Positions 52,801-64,000 of a DNA stretch of 64,000 bases are shown piece by piece (within the stretch, counting starts at the first letter, position 1; the number at the start of each line of letters is the position of its first letter). The translations under genes and the position numbers were made by a program. The notes beneath the pieces are model-generated. The model saw only the letters and a list, made by a program, of their open reading frames with translations, was not told the origin of the DNA and searched no databases. Source of the DNA: Colletotrichum lupini (Eukaryota > Ascomycota > Sordariomycetes > Glomerellales > Glomerellaceae); contig NC_064678.1 in NCBI RefSeq assembly GCF_023278565.1, positions 3,286,001 through 3,350,000 of the forward strand, written 5' to 3'.

Positions 52801-53942
52801 ACTATAATAATACGAAAAAAAGAGCTTAGTTTACGTACTTAGGTATTTATAATTAAATATATCTTTATTAATAATCGAGCTATTAAACTACTAATTATAT
52901 ATAAAGGAAAGTCGGTATAATAATAGTAGTTTCTATTTAAACTTAACCCTTATATTAGTTAGGAGTTTATAATAATAAATAATAGCTAGATAACTAATAA
53001 GACTACTCTTAAGTAGTTAAAAATAGTATTCTTATTATAAATTAAGACCCCCCCTTAGGGGGCTTAGTATACTTAATAAGCCTTAATTATTAGTTCTAAA
53101 TAGCTATAGGAGTTATATAATAATAGAATTTATATAAAAATACTATAGAAATAACGTTTACTTACTATTCTTATTACTATATACTTCTTATATCCTCTAG
53201 CCGTTAGATATAGCTATTTTTAAACTTATTAAGTCTAAGTATAAGAAGGAGCTTAGTAAGGAGGATATAGTAAATGATTCTATTATTATTAAAAAGCGGT
53301 ATTTCTTAAGCTATTACTAAAAAGCTCGTTTAGCTAGTTTAATATTATTAAATATACGAAATAGGTAGAAAGTAATTAAACTATATCCCCCTGATATAAC
53401 TAGACTACTTATTAATTTAATAGTCCTACTTAACTTAGTTATATTAACTAAAAAGACCGTAAATACTAAGTAAGTAATTAGTAATATTAAAAAAGCTATT
53501 AACTAAGTATTAGTAGCGTCTATTATTAACTAGTTAATACTTAGGAAAGCTAGTAAGCTCTATAATTAGTTAAAGTTATTTATAGAGCTTAGTTTAAATT
53601 ATAATACTTAATAACTACTATTTAGAAAAGTAAAAAAGGTATTTAGTAAATAGGCCTACTATTTAGTAATATCTTAGTACTATATTCGAGTTTTAAAAGC
53701 TAAAGTTAACCGATTAAGGCTATAGAAAAAGAAGAGTATATTAATAAACCTAAATACTAAGTTTATAAATATTTAGGATATATAGAGAGCTTAAGAGGAC
53801 TTTAGCGACCGTTTAGTTAGTCCTAGTTAACTCGTAGGGGTCGAATTACTTAGGGAGAATAATAACTATATTATTATAATAATAAAAGATAGTTAATTAA
53901 TTAAGTATAGTTAGTAGCGATGTTTTAATACTATATTTTGAT

Positions 53943-53987
53943 AGGGTAGCTAAAAGGGGGGGGTGGCTAAAAGGGGGTAGGTCGACT
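53943..53987 (-). repeat. Right terminal inverted repeat of the Fot1-like element
   Basis: Mirror of the left end; two or three C/T differences. Confidence 0.92.
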
Positions 53988-55761
53988 TATATAAAATTAA
54001 GTAATCGTAGCCCTTTATTACTTATAAAAGGTCGACGCTTATTATATTAAACTATGTTAATTAATAAAACTACTTAAATAACTAGCCTTTTATTATCGCT
54101 TTAAGTAGCTTTTTTACTAATTAACTTTTATATAACCGGCCTATAATTAAAAATTAACTAGTTAAATTAATAAAAGAAAATACTTACGTAGCAACTACTT
54201 ATTTAATTAATTAATATAACGAACGAGCTTAATAATATAATATAAAAAAGTACTATATAATTAAAAAAAAAAGATTTTTAAATATAAATATTTTTAATAA
54301 GCATAATAAGAACTTATATAAGAGTTATAAAACTTAGAGATTTATAATATATAAAAAAGCCTTATATTATAAGGATTTTATAAATACGACTTTAAAGCTT
54401 ACGATTTAAATAATCTTTTTATAGCTCCCTTAACTACCCCCTAAGTATTACTTAAGAATATAATATAAAAAACGGTTTAATAAAAAAAGAAGGGATTTAA
54501 AAGTCTTAATAATATCGAGTTAAGAATATTATAAATCTTAGAAATTAATTTAAAAAAAAAGGTAGCTACCCTAAAATAATCTTATAACCTTTTATTATAA
54601 TTATTATTAATTTAAAAAAAAACTAAAAAAATATAGCTCTAAAAAAAAATTCCTTTAGAGGGCTACTAAGGAGCTCTTTTTTATACTAAGCTCCTAGTAT
54701 ATAATTACTAGTTTTAAAAAATTAACTAAGTAATAAAAAGGATTATTAATAAATAATAATTACCTAATTATAATTAAGTTATAAAAAAGACTATTCAAAA
54801 AATATAAAATAGGGTATTAAAAAGCTATAAAAAAAGATTTTTAAAATATTTAGCCTTATTAAATATAAATAATAAATAAGTATTTTTAATAAGTCTTTAA
54901 CGTTTATAATATTATAAAAAAGAGGGCTTAACTTTACTAATTATACTTAATAGCCCATCCGGCTTTTTTATAAGCTACTTAATATTCATATTTAACTATT
55001 TTTATAAAATACTACTTTAAAAAAGGTAAGTTAAAAAAAAAAGCTATTTAGAAATTATAGAGAGTACGAGGCTTAAGAAGTTAAAAATATATAAAATAAT
55101 AAACATCGGTAATTAGTAAAGATCCCGAGACTAATTACTATATTTCTTTTTAGTAATATAAACGTTTATTATTATTATTAAAAAAAAGAACTACTAAAAC
55201 CTACTTTTTTGTACTAAATAAAAAGGAGGATCTTAGTAAGTATGATAACTAACGATTTAAAAAGGTAATAATAATTACTAAAAATAATAAAAATAAGAGT
55301 AGTAACGAGATAATAAAAAAAAGCGGGAATCTTTTAAACCTTAATAAATTCGTTAAGTAATAAAAGTACGGATTTATTATAATTAGTGCGCAGATTAAAT
55401 ATATTTTTATTAAAATTAAATATATTAATAATTATTAATATAAGTATAAGCTAGAGCATAACCTTTAATAAATTAAAATAAAAAAGAAAAAGATAGAACT
55501 TAATCCTAAATAGAATCCTAATCCTTTATAAATAAGTAAATATTAACTTAAATTATTAAGAAACGTAGATATATAGAATTATAAATTAGCCTAACGGTAA
55601 GTAAATTAACGTAGTATTAATTTATTTAACTAAGGTTTATAAAAAAAAGGGCTATAGGGGTAACCCTTATTTTATAAAATTATAAACGACCTAAGCTATT
55701 AACTAGATAAATAGTTCGTAAGTATAAGTTTAGGAATCGTAAAAGTAGTTAATAAATTCCT

Positions 55762-55771
55762 TTATAAATAA
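55762..55771. repeat. Target site duplication, left copy (Mutator-like candidate)
   Basis: TATAAATAAG, matching TATAAGTAAA at 59203-59212 apart from G/A differences. Copy 2 has the single site as TATAAGCGAG near 45687. Confidence 0.7.
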
Positions 55772-55860
55772 GGGATTTAATATATAAGTATTATAAATTA
55801 ATATACGGGCGTCGCTCTTATACGGGCGTCGCTATTCTACTTTTTAATTAGTTTAAAAAA
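55772..55860 (+). repeat. Left terminal inverted repeat of the Mutator-like candidate
   Basis: Carries GGGCGTCGCTCTTATACGGG and CTATTCTACTTTTTAATTAG, both found reversed at the right end. Confidence 0.85.
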
Positions 55861-58800
55861 ATAGTACCTTCCTATAAAAGCGGTAAGAGTAACTATATTA
55901 ATATAGCTATTCTTATTATCCTCTCTAACCTAAACTTTAATTTAAGATTTTTAAAAATAAGAATATTACTATAACTTACGTATTTATTTAGAACCGCTAT
56001 ATTACTTATTTAAGATTTATAAATTTTAAATTAATTAATAATATAAGCTTTTATAAATCTTAAATAAATAAGGCTTTTTTTTATTATATACTTAAGATAT
56101 ATAAAGAATAAATTATAGTAACGTTTACTTAACTACTTTTTTAACGTAATTATAATAATTTATTATTACTATAAACTATTTCTTATTAGCTCCGTTTTTT
56201 TTAAATACTAAGCTATATTAGCCGTTTATTTATATAATTCCCCGTTATCCTCCCCCTATTAAGAACGCTAAATTAGCTCCTTATTTATTATTAAAATAAG
56301 CTCAATATTTAGTTTTAACTTAACTAATTTATTTTTTTTATAAGCTTAGTTAGTATTAACTTATTTTTATTTTTAAATAAGTAGCCTCGTTTTTTATTAC
56401 TTATACTTTAGTTATTATAAATAATACGGGCTTAACTAGCTAACCGGCCTTTTTTAAATAAAGCTAGTTATAATAAAATAGGCTATATTATATTCTTTAG
56501 CTTACCGTAGAGGGATATAATAATCTTAAGATTTAAAATTTAATAATATAAATTTAAAAAAGACGTTTTTTAAAAACGCTACTAAAAATATACTTCTTAC
56601 TTATTAAAAATAGCTAAATTTAATATTTTAAAATAGATTTTATAATAGTATAAGATATTTAGCTTAATTAAAATAGTATAATTTAAATTATAAAATCCGA
56701 GGGGGTCTAGGAATAGCCTCTTATTAAATAGTATTACTTTTTTTATAAACTAGCCTTATATCCTAATTAAAATAAGATATTTTAAAAAACATATTATTTA
56801 AAGTTTACTTAGGTACTTAAAATAAATACTTATATACTCCTAGCTTATAAGTACCTCGTCCTCTATATAAGCTTAATAAAATCGTAGCTCCTAATTACTA
56901 ATTATATCTTATATAATATTAATAAGCTAATATAAGTAACTAAAACTATTCAAAAAATAACACTTAATATTATTATTACTTAACTTAGTACTAAAAATAA
57001 CGCGAGTACTAAAGTTTTAATATTTTTAAATAAAATAATAGGCCTATTATATTTTTAAAAATAAGTATATTATATAAAAGTATTAAAGAATTAAGCGTTA
57101 GTTATTAAACTTTTTATAAAGCTTAGTCTAGGCTTTTTTAAAAATATACTTAGTCTTAGTAAAAATAATAAGCTTTTATATCGTAAGGACCCTATAATAT
57201 ATATAAAGGGGGGGCTTATTAATAAGTATATTAATATAGGCTTTATTTCTATTACTTAGTATAGCTATTACTTATATTAATAACTAATATCCCTCGTTAT
57301 TAAACTTATTACTATTATTATTTTAACTACGGTCCTTAACCTACTTCTACTTAGCCCTAAGTATAATATTAAAGTTAATATAATAAATATAAAGTTATTA
57401 CTAAACGTCCGGGAACTACTTATTTAGTATAGCCTTTATTTACTTATCGTAATTTATAATAATAATAATAAGGTAACGGACTAAGTATTAATTTATAAAT
57501 TAGTAAATATTTACTAAAAAAAACTAAAAACCCTCTAGTTTTTTATTATTAATAAGGCCGAACGCGGTATTATAAAGAGATTTAAAATAGGTTTACTTAG
57601 TAGCTTAAAAAAGAGGGAGCTTAAAGCGATTAGTATTATAAATATTATTAAAACTAATTACCTTAGGGAATCGCTTTTATATTTAAAAATAATAAAAAAA
57701 GGTTTAAATAAGGCTAATAAAGCAGTTTAGCTCGTTATTTACTTATTTTACTATATATAAAATATCTCGCTTATTAAATAGTTTAATTAATACTATAATT
57801 AGCGAGTATTTAGCTAATTTCTCTTAGTTTATACGAGCCCTTATATTATAAATATCTTACTAAGTAAATAAGGACTTTAAGAACTATTTTTAAATAATAA
57901 TATATATATCCTAAGCCTAAATCCTAACTCGTCGGTTTATAATTTTAATAATATCCTTAACTATTTTAATAAGCTTATAATATAAAAAGTACGTAGAGGC
58001 TTTAAAACTAGGGCTATAATTATACTATTTATACTAGGGGTCTAGATAATAACGTAATAACTACTTATCCTCTTCTTAAGCCTTAGTAATAACTTATTAT
58101 TTATAACCGTATTTTTAAAACTTATATTATTAAATATTAGTACTTTTTATAAACCTAAGCTCGCTAAACTAATTATATTAAAAAGTATATTAAATAATTT
58201 AGCCTCGAGCTTTATATTTATTTTATTTTATAATACTAAATTTATTAGCTTTTATAAAGTTATTAACTTAGTTAAAAAGGGTATTATAAGTTTACTTTAA
58301 ATCGCTAAGAATCGGTAAGTTTAGGATTTAGGTTATAAAAAAAGAAGAGGATCGATTATTTAGAATATAATAAGAGGTTATAATTTAAAAAGACGCTTTA
58401 CTTTAAATAAAAAATAGTTATAAAAATAAATAAAATAATAAGTTAACTTAAGGAACCTATATTTATTATTATTAACGGATGTATTTTTATTATCGGAGTA
58501 GTATTATTATTAATTATTAATTAGTCCTAATAACTTATTTAATAAGCTAAAGAGTATTATTAAACTACTTTATTATAAAATAAAAAGGTTATTAAGACTA
58601 TTTATTAAAAGGAGAGGGGTTATATTTTAAAACAATTATAAAAGAGTAGTCCGCTAGGTTTTCGTTATTTCTTTAGGGAAATAGTAAATAAAATATAATA
58701 TAAACTTTATATTAAAATAATCGTTTTTAAAAAGTTACGTATTTTATAATATACTAATTAAGAGCTTAGTAATAAGGTCGTACTACTTTTTAGGATTACT

Positions 58801-59119
58801 AATTTTATAAAATTAGTTAATACTAAGGTAGCTACTTTTTAAAGAGGGAGATAATAGTAATTAACTAAATAATAATAAGAGGTTATAATTAATTAATAAT
58901 CGTTTTTATAAAAAAAGAAGTCTCTTAATAAGAGTATTATTTTAAAATTGGTTTTAGGGAACGTCTCTAACTCTAATTATAAAAGCTATTATAAGTAAAT
59001 ATTATAAATTAAACTTCGAGGCTTGATAATATAACCTAAATATAAAAAGAGTAAAAGAATAAAGGCTTAGGATATTTTATAGGTATTTAATAAAATTTAA
59101 CTATATTAATAATTTTTTT

Positions 59120-59202
59120 TAAACTAATTAAAAAGTAGAATAGTAACGCCCGTATAAGAGCGACGCCCGTATATTAATTTACGACGCCCGTATATTAATT
59201 CC
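59120..59202 (-). repeat. Right terminal inverted repeat of the Mutator-like candidate
   Basis: Keeps all three ATACGGGCG units; it is the better preserved end. Confidence 0.85.
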
Positions 59203-59212
59203 TATAAGTAAA
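59203..59212. repeat. Target site duplication, right copy (Mutator-like candidate)
   Basis: TATAAGTAAA; see the left copy at 55762-55771. Confidence 0.7.
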
Positions 59213-62200
59213 AAGTATTACTAACGTAATTATAATTATAAAAACTATATAAGATCCTAGTAGCGACGATTATAAAAAAGGAATTTATATTATAGAACTA
59301 AGTATAAGTTAATAGGGCGTATAATCGCTTTAATAAATTTAAAAAAAGGGTAAACGACGCAGATTTCTTTTTTATAATTACTAACGGTAATTTATTATTA
59401 TAAAAAGATATATAAAAATAAAATATAATACTAAAAATACGATAATTAATAATTCTGCCTATTTTAATCTATAGCTCGTTACTAATACTAATACGAAATT
59501 CGGTACTGATTAGTTAATATATATAAAAAACGACCTAAAATTACTAATAGTACGTAGCGACGTAGGGATTATATATAAATACTAAAATATAGTAATAAAT
59601 ACGAAGTAATTTATAGATTTTAAAAAGATCTTCTTAAAAAGGAAATTATACTTTAGGGGGAAGTATAAGGCTTTATAAAAAACTTTAATAACTTTTTATA
59701 ATTATTATAAAAAGGTCGGGATTAAGGAATACTAATACTATTTAGTAATTAATATTATATTTATAAGTAAAGCTTTTAATTACTATTATAAAGCGGTACG
59801 TAATTTTAATTAAAATAACGTTTTTAGTATTATTAACGTAATCCGAAGCTATTTTAAAACTTATAATAAGAACCTAGAGCTTTTATTTAAGTTACGAGCG
59901 ATTTTTTTATATTTATAGCTAGGATAATAGAGGGTAAATCGTAAATAAAAGTATTTAAAGAGCTTATCGATCGAATTAATAAATTAATAAAAACCTAACT
60001 AAATAAGAGGATAAATAAGCGAAAAGTTAAATATTTTTATATTATAATTTAGCATATACTAGAGGTAAAAATAACCTTATACTAAGTACTTAAAAACTAT
60101 AAAACGCTCGATTTAAAGCTAAGATCTAGTTTTAATATTAAAATAAAAATACTATACTAAACCTATTTCTAAGTATATAATAGCCCTTATTAATAATATT
60201 AAGTTAATTAAATATATAATAAAAAAAGAAAAGAGGCTAAATACGGTAATTATTAATAAGGAGGCCTAGATTTATTAAATAAGCCGAGATTTAACTCGTA
60301 AATAGGGTAATAAAAAAAGCAATATTATATTTATAAAAAGGATAAATATTAGTTAAGTAATTATTTTAAAAAAAGAGCGTACTAAATTATATGAATAGTA
60401 TAAAAAGTTAAGGGTAATAAATAGTAAAACTAGCCCTTATTAGTTTAATTAATTCCTTATTATATATAAAAGTAAATCCGGGGGTATAGAACTTAGTAAT
60501 AGTAATTAAAGTAGCGGCCTAAAATATCTATTCTTTATAAAAAGTTCGGAAAATAAAAAAGATCTTACCCCTTATATTAATAAATTAAATTATAATAAAA
60601 TTAATAATATTAATTACTTTTTTTTTAGCCTGTTAGTTTTTAAAGGATATACGAAACTAAATAAATAGAGGGTAATAAAAGCTCTTAATAAGTAAGCTTT
60701 TATTTATAAATAGTAAGGGAAGGCCCCTTAAATAACGTATATAAAAGTAGTTAGAAGGGCGAATTTAATAAGGCTAAAGCCTATTCTCTTAATATTAAAA
60801 AAAGAACGTTACTTTTTTTAATATTTAAAAAAAAAGAATATAATACTGAGTAAATCTAGGGGTAGCTAAAGGGGTCCTTTTTATACTACTTAAATCGCTC
60901 GAATACTAAGCTTATATACGTATTCTATATAAATAAAAAGTACGGCCTAAATAATTTCTATAAGATTATCCTAAATACTAAAGTATTATAATAATTAATA
61001 AGAAGAAAAGGGTAATTCTAAGTATTATAAAAGATCGTATTAAGAATATTTAATATATTAATAACGGGTATTATAAAATTTAGCTTCGGCTTAAATAAAG
61101 GAATCGTTATTCTAAGTATAATAAAAATAAAGACGTATTTTAAAATAATAACTTTCTATATTTTACTTATTAATACCCCATTTTTCTTATATTTAAAAAA
61201 TATATATTAATTAGGTATTATATTTAATAATATGAGGAATAAAATCTTTAGTAATAAGTATTTTAAAATAGTTAAATAATAATAGGGGTATATATTTATA
61301 AGGCTTATTAATAATATAAAGTCGATTAATTACTTAATAAAAAGTAAGCTTAGATAACTATATTAAAAATTTAGGTACTTATTAATTACGAGGCTATATA
61401 ACTTCTTAAAGTAATTAGGTAATAATAATATTAAAATAGGAGCGCTAGAGTAGTTAATAAAAGTATATTACTAATACTAAATAAATACGCAAAGCTTACG
61501 TAAATTTAAGTTTAAATTACGTAATAAGCTTAACTTTAATTAAGAAATCATCGTCAATATCTTCTATTTAAATAGTTAGCTAGTCCTATATATAATTAAC
61601 GTAGTTATATCTTTTTAAATAGAGTAATTCCTCTAGGATCTATAAATAAAAATAGTATAAGTAGCCCTATAAAAAAACTAGATTAATATATACTAAAGAT
61701 TATTAAATAGTATTAGAACTAACGCTAATACTAGTTTTAAGTTAATAAAATTTAGGGAAAATACGACGGCTTATAGTATATAGCTAAAAGTCGTATTTAT
61801 TAAAGCGTACTATAGTATTAAAAAAATAAAAAGGGTATACTAGTAGCTAAAAAGGGCATTTAAAATTATTAAAAAAGAAAATCCTAATTTTATTAATAAT
61901 AAATACCTTTAGATAGTACTTAAATATTATAATAATATTATAAGGCCTAACGGGCTTATATTAATACTATTAGTATTTAGAGTATATTTAAGAACGACCT
62001 TAGCCTCGCTACCGTCGCTAAATATAAACTAACGAGCCTAAGTAATTAAAAAAATAATATAAGTACTATATAAAATAAGTATAAAAAAGTAAGTTAATAA
62101 AGTAATTACTATATATAATAGGCCCGATATAGGGGTTAATTTAAATATATTATTAAATTCGGATATATAAGTTTAATATAAAACTACTTAATAATAAGCT

Positions 62201-64000
62201 AAGCTATATAAATTAACCTTTATTAACGAGCGCTCTTATATAGTTATAAAGGATCGTAACTAGCCCCTCGAAATATTAATTATAATAATTAAACTATATT
62301 ATAATAATCTTAGCGAGGTAATTTCTAAATTATAAAAAGAAAAAGCTAAGGGAAATTATATAACCCGTAGTAAAGGCTTAGAAAACTATCTTTAATAAAA
62401 TCGTCGTAGTAATACTAATAAAAAAAAAAAAAAAGAAATTACTAAAAAAGTATTAATATTATTAATAAGACGTTATAAAAAACCACGATAGTAAGCCCTA
62501 ATATAGTAATTTATTACTAATAACGAGGTAATTAATACCTTTTATATAATAATAAAAAAAGCCGATTTTAAGTTAGTAATTAAACTACGTAAAAAAGGCA
62601 TAATTATAATTATTAAAAAGCCGTATAAGGGATTAGATCTTATTAAAGTAAATACTCTTTATAATTAAGGGGTTTATTAATTTATCCTTTATAACTTAAA
62701 AAAGTATATAAACCTTTATATATTTAAATTATAAATAGTTTATAAAAAAAAAAGAATACCCTAGCTATATAAAAAGTCTAGGTATATAATTTAGGAGTAT
62801 AGTAACGTTAAAAAAGTAACGCTACTTATATAATTACCTATTATATAGCGCTATAACTAACGGTTAATAATAATATTAATAATATCGTTATAGAAAAAGG
62901 GATACGAAACTTAAAGCCATAATATTACCTAAGCCTATACTTAATTAGCTATAGGGCTTATAAAGAAAATCTTAGCTTATTTACTAAAAAGAAATAGCTA
63001 GTAAGTACTTAAAAAGTACGATTATTAAAATACTTAAATTACTATATAGGCTTATAAAATCGGGTACTTATTAATAAGCTATTTATTATAACTTTTATAT
63101 TAATTAGTTATTAATAATTATATTTACGTACGACTTATATTTATCAATTTCTAAGTATAAAAGTAACTAATTTAAAATTATTAAAATATAGACTAACGAT
63201 ATATTAGGCCTATTTAATATTAACTTTATAAAAAAAGAGGATAAGGAGCTTTAAAAAGCGGGCTTTATAATAAAACTAAAAGAGGTCCTTATAATAAATA
63301 CCCCCCTAGTATTTAATAGTAGGATTCTTATTATTAAAAAAAAACTATTATTTTTTAATAAAAAGGGTAGGGTAAGAAAATTAACCTTATTAATTTAAAC
63401 GTAATTAATATGAAAAAATGATATAAAATTAAGCTCGTACGAGGGGTATATATTATAAGTATTTACTAGCCTAAGGCGATTTTTAATTATATTAGAGTAG
63501 TATAAACTATAGATCTAACTAAACGAGATATTAAAGTACTTAATAAGCGGCTTAAATAGTAATAAACAAATCTTAATCGAGGCTTCGTTTATTACCTAAT
63601 TAATTTTATAATTAATAAGTTTTATATCTTTGTTAATAAGTTATCTATAAATAATAATAACCTTGTTTCGTAATTAAAATATATTATTATTTTAATTAAT
63701 AAGAGTATAAATAAGAGCGAATTTAATATATATAATAATATAATTTATTACTCGTTAATTAAAAATAAGTAAATAATAAAAAATATACTAGCGTTAGAGG
63801 TTTATAGTATAATTAACGGCGTTAACCTCTCTTATATAATTTTAATAACGTTAAAAAAAATTACTAATTAACTTAGCTTTTTATTTATTTTAATAGTTAT
63901 TTATATTAATTCTTATTTATTATATAAATATTTTATTAAATTAGGGATAAAAAAAAAGAAGCTTATAATTAATATTATAATCCTTAAGTAATTATATAAA

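Larger units (their letters stand above)
52103..53987 (+). mobile_element. Fot1/pogo-type Tc1/mariner transposon nested in Copia-2 copy 3
   Basis: 1885 bp with inverted repeats of about 45 bp starting AGTCGACC and containing two TTTTAG(C/T)CACCCC-like units. TA flanks it on both sides (52101-52102, 53988-53989). Copy 2 has a single TA at the empty site (AATACTATACGG near 43895). On the plus strand a frame at 52732-52790 reads YNINKISILEGKGFN, which is the fungal Fot1 DDE core motif N-M-D-E-T-G-I with D, E, T and G changed by G-to-A or C-to-T. Size and repeat length fit the Fot1 group. RIP has inactivated it. Confidence 0.92.
55772..59202. mobile_element. Mutator-like candidate DNA transposon nested in Copia-2 copy 3
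   Basis: 3431 bp with inverted ends of about 80 bp that start GGAWTTAATATA and contain two or three direct copies of ATACGGGCGTCGC. In the left end the outer unit has decayed by C-to-T and G-to-A changes only. The host gap, compared with copy 2, shows a duplication of about 10 bp, typical of Mutator-like elements (9-11 bp). No transposase motif was recognised in the RIP-mutated body, so the superfamily rests on the ends. Confidence 0.75.
51753..64000 (+). mobile_element. Ty1/Copia retrotransposon (Copia-2, copy 3), interrupted by two DNA transposons, runs off the window
   Basis: Starts with a 205-bp 5' LTR and follows copy 2 block by block once 52103-53989 and 55772-59212 are removed. The last bases correspond to about 50497 in copy 2, so roughly 460 bp including the 3' LTR lie beyond the window. 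Heavily RIP-mutated. Confidence 0.92.

Noticed and set aside
1..64000. CRISPR arrays, bacterial operons, riboswitches or rRNA genes
   Set aside because: No regularly spaced repeats, no bacterial gene organisation and no rRNA-like sequence was seen; introns and LTR elements show a fungal nuclear origin.

Overview
The window looks like chromosomal DNA of a filamentous ascomycete (Pezizomycotina). Gene islands of ordinary base composition, with short GT-AG introns of 59-67 bp, alternate with very AT-rich blocks. In those blocks the dinucleotides CpA and TpG are almost absent while CpG and TpA persist. This is the footprint of repeat-induced point mutation (RIP). It explains why tens of kilobases lack ORFs and nearly lack ATG codons. 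No species call is possible from the sequence alone.

Layout. (1) 1-1782: 3' part of a 4-coumarate-CoA-ligase-like AMP-binding enzyme gene with five introns and one in-frame TGA. (2) 1940-8844: complete RIP-degraded Ty1/Copia element, 225-bp LTRs, 5-bp target duplication GTTAC. (3) 8850-12214: low-information intergenic DNA with one possible secreted Ser/Thr-rich protein on the minus strand. (4) 12215-16581: an MNN1-type alpha-mannosyltransferase gene split by a 2868-bp terminal-inverted-repeat DNA transposon with an 8-bp target duplication. The two halves are exactly in frame across the target site. (5) 16612-17540: a small minus-strand hypothetical gene and intergenic DNA. (6) 17541-33792: RIP-mutated block holding a minus-strand Ty3/Gypsy element with 367-bp LTRs, plus unassigned relics. 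(7) 33793-41210, 43535-50953 and 51753 to beyond the window end: three copies of a second Ty1/Copia family (LTRs about 205 bp, 7.42 kb). The first is on the minus strand and the other two on the plus strand. The third carries two nested DNA transposons: a 1885-bp Fot1/pogo element and a 3431-bp Mutator-like candidate. (8) 41211-43534: a less mutated island between head-to-head Copia copies. (9) 50954-51752: a fragment of a fungal NACHT/STAND (NLR-like) gene trapped between two Copia elements.

The few host genes here are mostly damaged: one carries a nonsense codon, one is split by a transposon, and one is cut on both sides by retroelements. The most informative structures are the in-frame transposon interruption of the mannosyltransferase, the nested transposons datable by order of insertion, a RIP gradient that spares the outer ends of elements, and a probable inversion between the head-to-head Copia copies. 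The inversion evidence is two halves of a tRNA-like sequence that share one target duplication although they lie almost 10 kb apart in opposite orientations.
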